A stretch of DNA of 64,000 nucleotides from Parietaria judaica (lineage: Eukaryota; Streptophyta; Magnoliopsida; Rosales; Urticaceae). Below are positions 1-10,712 of the stretch, in pieces. The stretch lies in assembly GCA_954871525.1 (NCBI GenBank), contig OX940871.1:21017086-21081085 (forward strand). The letters run 5' to 3'. Position numbers and translations under genes: made by a program. The notes under the pieces were generated by a model, which saw nothing but the letters and a program-made list of their open reading frames with translations, did not search any database and was not told the DNA's origin. Positions within the stretch are counted from its first letter, which is position 1. Every line of letters begins with the position of its first letter.

Positions 1-508
1 ACCGGCAGGGGGCATCGAATTTTTTTTTTTCGATTTTACTTTTTTGTTTATTTTAAATTGATTTTTTAATGAAGCTTAGACTTAAGTTTTTATTTGGTTT
101 GAATATATTGTTTTGGTTTCCAAACATTTTCAAAATTAATGCTACAAATTATAGTATATCTGTTATGATAAATTAATAAAAAAAAAATCATTTTGTAAGA
201 AACCAATTTTATTCTCATGTACCTGTTGGTGTCAGTTTCACTCGTAGTATCGAGCAAGTTACTATGTTTCAGTAACGATTGAGGACTCTTATTAACAGCA
301 TATACAATATCAAGATTTAAAAAAGGAAAAAAAATCATACATTAAAAAAAAAGCCTATTAATTACATACTATATAATATATTATATGTTTCACAATAAAT
401 ACAAGTAAAACAGATGCTCTGAGATATCTATGTGATAAGTCCAAAATCAGATGTGGTTCATACGGAAATACTAAGCATACACTAGCTGTATTTGTATAGC
501 AGCATAAC

Positions 509-540
<32 letters not shown>
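1..540. other. AT-rich intergenic sequence, no gene seen
   Basis: Nothing coding can be supported. The segment is AT-rich with homopolymer runs, and ends in a short TA dinucleotide microsatellite near 511-530. Confidence 0.5.
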
Positions 541-542
<2 letters not shown>

Positions 543-554
543 CACGTTAAGGTC

Positions 555-1570
555 GGATTTCGTCTAATCCATCCTTAACACTATTAGTGTCGTTTGTCCA
601 AAAAATGACGTGAAATGAAGGCAGAGGAGTTTGTTGAATAACGAACCCCCGAACTCCGAGGGGGTATCTTCCATCCGAGGAGGTAGCTGCGAGGAAGGCG
701 CTCGAGAAGACACGCCCGAGGAAAATCTCCCGAGGAGAACGTTTGAGGGGCGCTCCTCGGATGAGGCGCTCGGGGAAGGTGCTCTGAGAAACATGTTCGG
801 AAGAACAACCGAGGAAGCTACTAAGATGAGGAGTTCAAGAGGTCCAAGGAGATTCATTAAAGGCGCGTCGGAGGCGTACGTCCAAACCTCATTAAATGCA
901 ACAGAGAGGTGGTCGGCGAATCTGACAAAAGGGAGGCCGTACGCGCACTACCTGAGTGGGATATCCTCAGAGCGTGGCAGGCGACAACGTTAGTGGGAGT
1001 GCGTCTTCCTGCTCTCGCAGAGAATGTCAATGAGGACCACATGAGAATCAACCAAGGGAACCGAGCCCTAGCTAGGGCAACTCGCCTATAAATAGAAAGA
1101 GAAATGAACATTGTAAAGGATCGAATCCTGAATATTCCTAAGAGAGAAGAGGAGAGTCAGTGAAGGCGCGTCGGAGGCGTACGTCCAGACCTCATTAAAT
1201 GCAACAGAGAGGTGGTCGGCGAAACTGAAGAAAGGGATGCCGTACGCGCACTACCTGAGCGGGTTTATATCCTCAGAGTGTGGCAGGCGACAACGTTAGT
1301 GGGAGTGCGCCTTTCTGCTCTCGCAGAGAATGTCAGTGAGGACCACATGAGAATCAACCAAGGGAATCGAGCCCTAGCTAGGGCAACTCGCCTATAAATA
1401 GAAAGAGAAATGAACATTGTAAAGGATCGAATCCTGAATATTCCTAAGAGAAAAGAGGAGAAAGAAAGAGCTTGTACTTAGAAACTTGTAACCCAAAATT
1501 AATCAATACAAGAACACAAGAAGAATTCAGCACATTTCATTGATCATTCTCATATAGTTGGTTCTTAACA
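555..1570 (+). mobile_element. LTR-like remnant (probable solo LTR of a Ty3/gypsy element)
   Basis: A GC-rich island in AT-rich surroundings. It has two TATAAATA boxes (about 1087 and 1393), each followed by an R-region-like stretch containing ATTGTAAAGGATCGAATCC. Downstream comes a run typical of plant gypsy LTR 3' parts (CAATACAAGAACACAAGAAG), ending near CTTAACA at about 1570. No primer-binding site, polypurine tract or partner LTR is visible, so I read it as a solo or truncated LTR. The ends are approximate. The open frames inside (for example 631-993) are by-products of GC-rich composition. Confidence 0.45.
859..1452 (+). repeat. Tandem duplication, about 304-bp unit, two copies
   Basis: Copy 1 is about 859-1162 and copy 2 about 1163-1452. 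Both begin AAGGCGCGTCGGAGGCGTAC and both contain the TATAAATA box and the sequence after it. By eye they differ at only a small number of positions. The duplication lies inside the LTR-like remnant, so that LTR carries two promoter blocks in series. Confidence 0.85.
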
Positions 1571-1574
1571 CTAA

Positions 1575-2495
1575 AAGAGGAAAAATCCAGACTCCTTTCG
1601 ATTAACCCGGGGAGATAATCCTCGTAACTGTTTATTGGTATTTAAACCCTCGATACACACATTGTAACTTGTAACTTAAAGTATTCAATTATTTTTCATG
1701 TCTACTTCCGAGAAGAAGAAAAAAAAACACTGAAGTAGTTAAGTAGAGAAAACGGCATATCTAGCTAAATATGTTTGGCAAGTACACTAATCATTATCAT
1801 AATCATCATTTCCTTATTGCAATTAATCATAACCAACTGATTACATGCTTTGTAGGCAAGAATTTCATCATTGAATTATTTTTTCCTTTGGCATGAATTA
1901 AAAATTAGAGTAACTAGATAGTATCGTCGAATTTCACTATTAAAAGATATATTATGCCTGCTTTGAGAATAATAGATATGTTCTTATATATGAAAACCAA
2001 AATTAGAGTACCTAAAATAGTAAATTTTCCTTTTTACGATGATATTTTTTTTAATCATCCAATAAAAAACGTTTAGAAAAGCAGTAAAAAGTTTGACCAA
2101 GAAAACTAGAAGAAAAAGACATCACACAACACATGTCGAGTGTCTCGTTCACTAACAAATTATGAGTTTGCAGAAATACACATCATTTTGAATGTTACTG
2201 TCTCCCTTACAGTTATTGTCCAAATACAATCCTTTAATAATAATAGTAATAATAATTATTATTATTATAATAAATATTTTTCTATGAAACATAATTATAT
2301 AGTTTCTTTTTCTTTCCACTTGTTAGTACATAATTTATATATATATATATATATATATAAATGAACCACAATTGGAAAAGACACGCAAAAATATACTATT
2401 CTTTATATATCTATATTTTATAGTATTTGCTCTCTTCTCATCACTACAACAACTAGTTTTAACCGATTAAGGACTCTTGGATATATACATGTCGT
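1575..2495. other. AT-rich intergenic sequence, no gene seen
   Basis: Contains AAT/TAT-rich low-complexity runs around 2235-2280 and a TA microsatellite at about 2337-2358. No splice-consistent coding region was found. The 74-codon open frame at 2140-2364 is low-complexity. Confidence 0.5.
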
Positions 2496-2503
2496 GTATA
2501 TAT

Positions 2504-3049
2504 TAGGAGTGCCAATTTGGAGCCGGACACGAAACACAAAATGATATTATGACACGATTTAAACGAGTTTGGGTCTATCATAAATAGATATGGGTCCAAC
2601 CATGTCGAGCGCGTTTAACACTATTAAATACACGAAAATACGATGGGACCCAATTAGACACGATCAAGGAGAAAAAATTTGCAATTATGCATTTTATATG
2701 TGCTATTAAGTGTTTTAATACTTATTTTATATAATATCTATGGTTTCATATTTTATTAATTATGTTGTTCAATTGATGAACATAACAAATTGCTAATAAA
2801 GTTAATTTTTTTAAGTAATATGATTAAATATATTAAGTTAATTAAGTATAAATTGAATTAATTTATCATTTTAAAGTATGTGAATCTGTTAAATGGATTA
2901 AACGGGGAGACACGATTAAACACAATATTTAAATTGGGCGAGTCTGGGTCTCATCTTCTAACACGATTCATAAATGGTGCGGGTCTGGGTATATATAAAA
3001 GAAGTCAAAAACCATTAAGACACGACACATGACCCGATTTACACCCCTA
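2504..3049. mobile_element. Non-autonomous hAT-like element
   Basis: The left end reads TAGGAGTGCCAATTTGG. The right end, reverse-complemented, reads TAGGGGTGTAAATCGGG. These are imperfect terminal inverted repeats of the same type as the better-preserved elements at 19193, 29813 and 39829. The interior has GACACGA/GGGTC-type motifs on both strands near the ends. The flanking 8-mers (GTATATAT and GTACTATA) match only loosely, so the TSD is not secure. No transposase frame remains. Confidence 0.5.
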
Positions 3050-3299
3050 GTACTATATATTATATGCATGTGTATGAATTGTCAAATTACCTTATCTTCA
3101 ACTTTTTTTATGTAAATTTTCATATTTATATAATTTATATTCTCCTTAATAAGTTATATTTAAAAAACTATTTGATATAATCAAATAATATTCTCCTTAA
3201 TAGTTAATGCAAAGTGCAAACAATTGAAGCGAAAATAATAGTACTACTTACTTCCTACTTGAGAGAGAGAGACGACAAGACCAGTCAAATGCATAGAGA

Positions 3300-3300
<1 letters not shown>

Positions 3301-3338
<38 letters not shown>
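3301..3338. repeat. Poly(A) tract, 38 bases
   Basis: An uninterrupted run of 38 A residues, about 60 bases upstream of the TATA box of the bHLH gene. Length in an assembly at such a run may be unreliable. Confidence 0.9.
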
Positions 3339-3340
<2 letters not shown>

Positions 3341-3401
3341 TTGCATGGAAAATATTGGAAATAATGAGTCCCATCAATGATCAATCTCACCTCTCAAGCT
3401 T

Positions 3402-3408
3402 TATATAA
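3402..3408 (+). promoter_or_regulatory. Probable TATA box of the bHLH gene
   Basis: TATATAA lies 103 bases upstream of the first in-frame ATG (3511). Transcription would start roughly at 3430-3440. The implied 5' leader is rich in CTCTCT, common for plant leaders. Position and motif are the only evidence. Confidence 0.5.
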
Positions 3409-3510
3409 ACACAGCTCTTGATAACACTTGGACACAGATAAAAATTTCTTTATCCTTAACAAGTTACTACTCTCTCTCTCTCCTACTTTTTCTCTCTCTC
3501 TCTCTCAAAA

Positions 3511-5323
3511 ATGGCATCTTTCTCATTCCAACACCACCCAATTCTCCTGGACTCTGCTCCCATGGCGGTCACCTCTTCCGGGTTATCTTCGAATCAACAC
3601 ATAATCAACCAAGAGATCCCCTTCTCTCACTTTCACTACCAAACGGCAATATTATCCGACGAGTTGACCCCCCACGGGATGTCATTCCACGAGTCAATGA
3701 CCAAAAAGCAGAGCTCCGACGCGTCAACTGTTGTTGACAAGCTCGAGAGCAGCGGTGACGAGCAGGTGTCTCAGAAGCTGCCTCTTCCGGTCGAGAAGAA
3801 GAGGAAGGGTAGAAGCGGGATTTCCTCAAACTCCTCTGAATCCAAGGTGATCAACTAGTTGCCAAATTGTATTGTGTTTAGAAATAATGTCACCGTTTTA
3901 GATAACGTTCGAACATCAGGATGTTATAGTGTTCGGCCCAAGCTCAATTTTTATATTTAATTACAATTTTGTCAATATATTTTTATAATTACTAGGCTTT
4001 GTCCCACTGTTCGAACATATAGTTAGTCCTAGAAAAATGTTCGAACAGTGAGACAAATCCAAGTAATTATGATTAATTTCGACGTTTTATATAACATTTG
4101 AATATTAGAGATAATGGTCGGTGCCGACTCAATTTTGAAGTAACTGCAAAACTCTTTAGTAACTTTTTTCGGGTTTGCGACGGACGATATATTTATAGGC
4201 AACAAGAGGAAAGAAGCAAAAGAGTGGCAAGAACACTGGCTCCATAGTGAAAGTGGATCATGATGTTGATAATAATAAGGTGAAATTAGGTCAAGAAGAG
4301 CCTCCAAGTGGTTTTATTCACGTTAGGGCAAGAAGAGGTCAAGCTACAGATAGTCACAGCCTTGCCGAGAGGGTAATTTTTAATTTTTATTGTTCATTGA
4401 TCATTTTATTTATTTATTTGTTTATGTATTTATTAATATATTTTTTTTCAGGTAAGAAGAGAGAAAATCAGTGAGAGAATGAAGATGTTGCAAAGGCTTG
4501 TTCCTGGCTGTGACAAGGTGAGTATTATATCTACAAGGAGTGAAAAATACATTAATCAAGTTATTAAATACTTTTTATTTTGATTAATTATTTTTCTACA
4601 TAATGTGACAAGTTCATGTGATTATGTTTTGACAAAAGGTAACTGGAAAGGCCCTCATGTTGGACGAAATCATCAATTATGTTCAGTCCCTACAAAATCA
4701 AGTAGAGGTACCGTTAAACAACTGTTTTTTCATTTTTATTTTTATTTTTATTTTTAGTAGCATAATTAAATCATTAATATATGGTCACAATTAATTTCTA
4801 ACAATATATTTCTTTGTCATTGTCACATTATTCAGTTCCTTTCAATGAAGCTTGCTTCTTTGAATCCCATGTTCTACGACTTTGGAATGGACATTGACAG
4901 TTTTCTAATGAGACCAGAGGTATAATAAAAAGCTAATATTATATATATACATCTTTATTATGCTGTTTAATAAATTACTGAATATATTTTTTAAATTGTT
5001 ATTTCAGGGCTTGCAAATATCACCCGTGGCTCAAGATAGCAACACCAGTAGTTACACCACTCTTATGGATAACAATTCAGCTTCTATGTTGATGCAACAA
5101 GGGCAAATTAGGCCAAATGCATTCTCTCTTGTATGTATACCATTAAATATTAACTGTATTGATATTACATAGTCAATAATTTTTTATATATTTAAATATA
5201 ATCATGACAAAGAAAGATATATATGATTTTCAGGAAAATGGGAGTTTGTTGTGGGATTTGGAGAATGAGAGACAAAGCTTTGAGAATGCTTCTGGGTTCA
5301 CCAACTTGTGCTCTTTCCATTAA
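3511..5323 (+). CDS. bHLH transcription factor, BEE/BIG PETAL-like (subfamily XII)
   Basis: This encodes a nuclear DNA-binding protein of the family that includes BEE1-3 and BIGPETAL (growth and brassinosteroid-related regulators), expected to bind E-box DNA as a dimer. Seven exons all join in phase 0: 3511-3846, 4199-4372, 4452-4517, 4639-4707, 4836-4919, 5008-5130 and 5234-5323, giving 313 residues. The N-terminal 112 residues are Ser-rich and family-variable. A KKRKGR-type basic patch and GKKQKSGK follow. The family signature HVRARRGQATDSHS leads into the basic region AERVRREKISERM; the H-E-R contact residues for E-box binding are about H165, E169 and R173. Helix-loop-helix follows through VPGCDKVTGKALMLDEIINY to the QSLQNQVEFLSMKLA zipper-like end, about residue 220. 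The ending NLCSFH is also family-like. The start is the first ATG after the leader. The exact orthologue (BEE versus BPE or bHLH79 type) is not resolved. Confidence 0.9.
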
Positions 5324-5367
5324 TATACGACGTCGCTTCTTAAACTTGCCCTACATATATATACATC

Positions 5368-5416
5368 GTGAGCCCTCTATATCTTGTCTCCTATTGACAC
5401 ATATTTCATGCACATA

Positions 5417-5453
<37 letters not shown>

Positions 5454-5567
5454 CAATTATCTGTTATGACTTCTTGAATAAGTGTACTAACTAATAATAA
5501 ACTTCAATTTTTTTTTTTTTTTTTTTTCAGGAGGGATTGAAAGGTCTTAGTTCGAAAGAAGAGGACT
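5368..5567 (+). other. Possible 3'-UTR intron and alternative last exon of the bHLH gene
   Basis: After the stop codon there is a GTGAGC candidate donor at 5368. A strong acceptor, a T-run ending in CAG at 5530, follows. The sequence after it (from 5531) is less AT-rich and open for a short stretch to a TAG at 5567. This could be a spliced 3' UTR, or an alternative terminal exon as known for BIGPETAL. Motif evidence only. Confidence 0.25.
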
Positions 5568-5869
5568 AGATCACAACAATAGCTAGTAAAGAAGAGAAGA
5601 ATCATCAATGGATATAAGTGAAAAAAGAAAGGATACATATGATGATATAATATAAGAATAACCGACCAAATGAGACCATATCTTTTGTAGATCCTTTGTT
5701 CTTGTCCATCTCTATTCTCTAGTCTTAGCATGCACAAATTACGAGGCCCTATAATAGCCAAGTGGTGGTTAGAAATTGCTCGAGATTTTGTTTATTTATT
5801 GATGTATAATAGAATATTGTATTGTTGTTAAATAATTCGTTAAGAAATTATCGTCTTGTATTCTTTTGA

Positions 5870-6826
5870 TCAGATACATCTTCTGTTACCCCTACCTATT
5901 TCAGTTTGTCTTTGTCACTATACAGCAATAACTATTTTACAAAGATTACTATGCATATTAATTAGCTAGATTCTAGATATTTACGACATAAATAATAAAA
6001 TTGTTTGTATTAAAACTGTTAGTATACTTAGGGACAGATGTAAGGCGGGGTCTGGTTTAAATCATCCCTCTAATTTTTTTTATTTCTTATAATAATACTT
6101 TTGAAAAAAATAAAATTAGTGTAGATTTTAGTTAAACCCTCCTTAGGACTTGGCTTTCTTTAATATTTAAATATAATCTTCTCGAGTTAAATGTTTGACA
6201 AAATAAAAAATTATATGTAAGCTTCATATACGTAACTCCTGATTCTATCACGGGGTACATTGTTAATATTTCTTATGCAGGAATAGTTCAGTACGAAGGC
6301 CATATAAAAATATCAAAGTACAATTCTGTCAAGTCCTACTACAAGGTCACGAGTAACTTATATATGCCTAAGATTAAATTCAAAAAGCATTAATATGAAC
6401 ATTTTTTATAAACGAGTAACTTTACAGACGTGACTCGATCAATATGGATAAAATTGAACCTCTACATTATTTAATAGTCTTTGGGTACTAATTCCGGCAA
6501 TCAAAGAGATTGAAAGTATATTGACATACTTGATATAAGATTACAAATTTGCACCACGAATATCTTATTAAGAACAAAATGTGTTAAGAGTGACAGTGGT
6601 ACAATGATATATAACATAATTTTACATAAGCAATGATTCATTCTTTCTATAACTACTTCTAGTATCTTCACAGTAAATCTTATACTTAGTTTTACTAAAG
6701 ACTATAGTATGTAACCTTTTAGTTAATCATGTATATTTAATTACTGGGGCATGTGGTAGACCGCGGATAATTTGGAAATTGAAAATAAGCGGTTTAAAAT
6801 TGACACACTCTCATTACTCAGTTGTC
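5870..6826. other. AT-rich intergenic sequence, no gene seen
   Basis: No coding region supported. A GC-richer patch near 6030-6060 (AGGCGGGGTCTGG) resembles a degraded transposon end, but no partner end was found. Confidence 0.4.
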
Positions 6827-6834
6827 GTCTTACC

Positions 6835-7421
6835 CAAGGGCAGACCTAAGGAGGGCGGAGCGGGGGCGTCCGCCTCCACTTAGTCCGAGCTCGTTATTTA
6901 ATTTAAATTTATCCATATTATTATAAGTTTATATATAGATGATAAAACATTTGTAGATTGAATGTCACTACAATGTAGTTAATCATGTTACTCAATCCTA
7001 AATTGCTCCTCCAAGTCATAGTCCATGGTTTAATTCTCATGAACATATTTTTTTTTGTCAATAGTTTTAAATTGTTAAAATCTTGTGGTCTTATGGCCTT
7101 TTGTACTTTACTTAATTATACATCTTTTAAAATGATTATAACTTACAAAAATGAGAGAATGAAAATCATTAATAAATAATTCAAGACGTGCAAAGTTTTA
7201 AATATTGGAGAAAATATTATATTAATATTTTTAGAACATAACAACATACAGAATTCTAACCATATAGAGACCGTTACATAAACTATTTTCATAAACTAAA
7301 AGTTCATAAAAAATAATTATAATGCAATGTATGATAGTGGTTTCAATGTCTCGTTTTATTTTGAATTTTTTTGTCTATTAATTTCCGTCCCCTCTTAGTC
7401 AAAGTTGTGACTTCGCCCCTG
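6835..7421. mobile_element. Non-autonomous hAT element with 8-bp TSD
   Basis: The element is flanked by perfect 8-bp direct repeats GTCTTACC (6827-6834 and 7422-7429). Its ends are imperfect inverted repeats: left CAAGGGCAGACC, right end reverse-complemented CAGGGGCGAAGTC. The 8-bp duplication fits the hAT superfamily. The interior (587 bp total) is AT-rich without a transposase. Confidence 0.7.
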
Positions 7422-7429
7422 GTCTTACC

Positions 7430-7881
7430 ACAAATCGTAGATATACCGTAAGTAAATTACATGCCGCATAAAACCACATAACAACCCCTAAAACCGCATA
7501 AAAATTTATATAAAACGTAAAAATCTATCATTTTCTTCATTAAATTTATTTATAATTTTTTTATATCTCACTTATATTTACAATTAATATTGCTACATAA
7601 AATTATTGCGTTTACCCATAAATTCTGCAGTATACTTACCTATTAGTTTGTGGTCTACTTGCGATTTTCAAAAATCTTACTAAAAGTCTACTGGTCTGCT
7701 CGTTGTGCTTGTGGTATATCCGTAATTTCAACTTGCATTAATTTAATTTATTATTTGAAGGCATTTAAACGCTGATACCAAATATATAATTAATAGTAAT
7801 ACAACTTAAACTTTTGTAGCTACCTATTTTGGAAAATGTTTATATAGATATTTGTTCAATAAAATGCGTTAACTTTTAAGG
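7430..7881. other. AT-rich spacer between two transposons
   Basis: Nothing coding. A few short CCGCATAAAACC-like repeats occur around 7460-7500. Confidence 0.4.
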
Positions 7882-7890
7882 ATTAATTTA

Positions 7891-8862
7891 GGGTAAACTC
7901 CGGCTAATGTACCTAATGTTTGATAGATTTTGGATTATGTATCCAATGTTTATTTTCAACGGCTAATGTACCCAAACTTTATTCCGTTAGATTTTTTCAT
8001 GTTTCCGTTACTTTACCGTCAACGAGTGATTATGTAAAGTTTTTTTTATTTTTGGCATAACTCACTCATTTTTTGTCCAAAATTTATGCACGACCTATGG
8101 TTGGAAAGATAAGAGATACACCTACAACTTTTATTTTGTAAGTTTTGTAAAAATAAAGTTCAAAAAATACAAAATTTCAATTACTATGTAAAACTGGACA
8201 TTAGTGTAATGCAAAATATTTGTTTCCAGCAAATTTTAATATACTTAATGACTTTTTTTTATGAAACATAAAACTTAAAATTTGTAGATAAATCTTTTAT
8301 CTTTCCAACGGTAGTTTGTTTATAAATTTTGGATAATAAATGAGTGAGTTATGCCAAAAATATGAAAACTTTTTGCACATCACATTTTTCATATTTTTGG
8401 CATAACTCACTCATTTATTGTCAAAAATTTATAAATAAACTATCGTTGGAAAGATAAAAGATTTATCTACAAATTTTAAGTTTTATGTTTCATCATAAAA
8501 AGTCATTAGGTATATTAAAATTTGCTCGAAACAAATATTTTACGTTACACTAATGTCCAATTTTACATTGTAATTGAAATTTTGTATTTTTTTGAGCTTT
8601 TGTTTACAAAACTTAAAACACCAAAACTGTGGGTCTATCTCTTATATTTCCAACCATAGGTCGTGCATAAATTTTGGACAAAAAATGAGTGAGTTATGCC
8701 AAAAATAAAAAAACTGTACGTAATCACTCACTGACGGTCAAGTGACCGAAATACGAAAAAATCTAACAGAATAAAGTTTGGATACATTAGCCGTCAAAAA
8801 TAAACATTGAGTACATAATCCAAAATCTATTAAACATTGGGTACATTAGCCGGAGTTTACCC
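7891..8862. mobile_element. Mutator-like foldback element (almost wholly palindromic), 9-bp TSD
   Basis: The flanking 9-bp direct repeats ATTAATTTA (7882-7890 and 8863-8871) are perfect, as expected for Mutator-like elements. The left end GGGTAAACTCCGGCTAATGT returns as the reverse complement at the right end (ACATTAGCCGGAGTTTACCC). The inverted repeat continues with mismatches through both arms to a centre near 8376. For example, GGCATAACTCACTCATTTTTTG in the left arm mirrors CAAAAAATGAGTGAGTTATGCC in the right. No coding capacity remains. The single-stranded form would fold into a hairpin of roughly 480 bp per arm. Confidence 0.88.
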
Positions 8863-8871
8863 ATTAATTTA

Positions 8872-9248
8872 AAATCTGAAAGTTGAGACATCTGTGATAA
8901 TCCTGTTACTAAAAAAAAAAGTTAATCCAATGACTTAGATTTATTTTAAAAAAATTAAATCAAATCCAAAATTAAATTATCCAATTTTTGTGGTCCAATT
9001 TTTATGTAATAAGTTTTTGCTATGGTCTAGCATCCAAGCTCTCCAATCATTAAGCTGTTACTGGAACGATTTCCGAGACCAATTACACAGACTTAATTTA
9101 TTACAATTTATTTAATTGGGAATTTTTTTTGTAATATAATGAACTAAAAGTGTGTTGTATAACTTATGATGTAACAAGGCTTCTTCCCAGATTTGGTGGC
9201 ATAATAAATAGAAAATTCAGTGAGGAGACAAACTTCTTCTCTTCTAAG
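8872..9248. other. AT-rich spacer, no gene seen
   Basis: Between two transposons. No open frame, splice-consistent exon or motif stands out. Confidence 0.4.
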
Positions 9249-9256
9249 GTCACATG

Positions 9257-9574
9257 CAGAGCCGGCCCAATATTTTCAGGGGCATTTGGCCAAAAGTTAA
9301 AAAGTGATCTTTTTTAATTTCTTAATAATAATATACTTGACACAACGTAAATACAAATATTTATTGTTGCTCCACGAAATATTTTTTTTCTTTATTTTTC
9401 TAGTAAGTATGTTATTGTTCTTGATTTTTCAAGTTGTATTACTTACAACACAAACAATGAGGCCTCTTTCATCTGATCTTATAAGCATTCTTCTAAATTA
9501 TATTTATTTGGGGCCTTTAAATATTGGGGGCCTTGGGCGGTCGCCCAACTCGCCCACCTATCGGGCCGGCTCTG
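9257..9574. mobile_element. Short hAT element (MITE) with perfect 8-bp TSD and TIRs
   Basis: Perfect 8-bp direct repeats GTCACATG (9249-9256 and 9575-9582) flank perfect 12-bp terminal inverted repeats, CAGAGCCGGCCC at the left and GGGCCGGCTCTG at the right. Total length is 318 bp. The open frame overlapping it (9304-9672) is incidental. Confidence 0.88.
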
Positions 9575-9693
9575 GTCACATGAACATCACATGCACAGAC
9601 ATGGCTCTACCTTTTCACAAAATGTGTCATCCAATTTTCATTTTTATTTCATTTTCAATATCCACCCTTTAAGTTTTCATATATTTATTTTTA

Positions 9694-10486
9694 AGGTTAA
9701 ATGCGGCAATAATGCACAACCTTTTGTCAAGAGGGGTTTTAGGTCCCCAACATTTTAAAGTGTGGTAAAAAATACACAACGTTTGTTGAATGTAAAATAC
9801 GTTGCTCTTTCCGTTAGTGATGTTAAATTATGCTGATGTAGCATCGTCAAACTACCAAATGATTGCCAACTTGTAATATTAATAACATAACCTAATTAAT
9901 AAGAGTAAATTAAAATATTTTTATTATGATTCAAAAAATAAATTAAAACTTTAAATTAACGAGCAATACTTATTTAACGCGTAGCTCCTATTTTTAAATC
10001 GTGCTTCAATATTATTCACATGTTTACTATGTCGTTTTTAAAATTACAGTTGTTTTTAATAATCGGTCTTTTTTTCAAAAATTTAGTCGTTTCTAATAAA
10101 GTGTCGTTATGTAATCTTTGCAAATTTTAGTCATGTTTAATAATCTTTTGTTTTTCAAAATTTTAGTCATATTTGAGGAATAGTCTGTTAGATTTTTAGG
10201 AAAGAATAAAAACTATTTATTTAATTTAAAGTATTATTTGTTTTTTGAATCATAATTATAAAATGATTTAATTTATTGTTATTAATTAAGTTATGTAATT
10301 AATATTACAAGTTGGCAGTCCATTTGGCCATTTAATGATGCCACATAAGCAGAATTAACACCCTAACGGAAGGACCAACGGATTTTACGTTCAACAAACG
10401 TTGTGTATTTTTGCTCACACTTTGAAAGGTTGAGGACCTAAAACCCTTCTTGACCAAAAGTTGTGCATTATTGCCGCAATTAACTC
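9694..10486. mobile_element. Mutator-like element with long inverted repeats, 9-bp TSD
   Basis: Perfect 9-bp direct repeats TTATTTTTA (9685-9693 and 10487-10495) flank it. The left terminus AGGTTAAATGCGGCAATAAT matches the reverse complement of the right terminus, GAGTTAATTGCGGCAATAAT. The arms extend about 190 bp, to AACTTGTAATATT on the left and its mirror near 10300. The middle (about 9900-10290) is AT-rich filler. The minus-strand open frame at 10332-10520 lies in the right arm and is not a gene. Confidence 0.87.
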
Positions 10487-10712
10487 TTATTTTTATCACT
10501 TTAAAATCATACTTATTCATCTCCTACCTTTAAAATGTGTACATTTTTCGGTGTTAAAAGACGATGGAACGTATTCATTTGTGTAACTTTGTGTACATTT
10601 TCCTTTGACCTAGACATCTAGTTAGACTTTATTTTACTGATTTTTTGAAAACCGGGCTACTTTGGCTGCCTTATAATCATTCGTATTATCTAGTTATGTT
10701 AATTCCGTCCAA

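Noticed and set aside
631..993. 120-codon plus-strand frame, and overlapping minus-strand frames
   Set aside because: Lies in GC-rich LTR-like sequence and extends into the duplicated block; no domain recognised.
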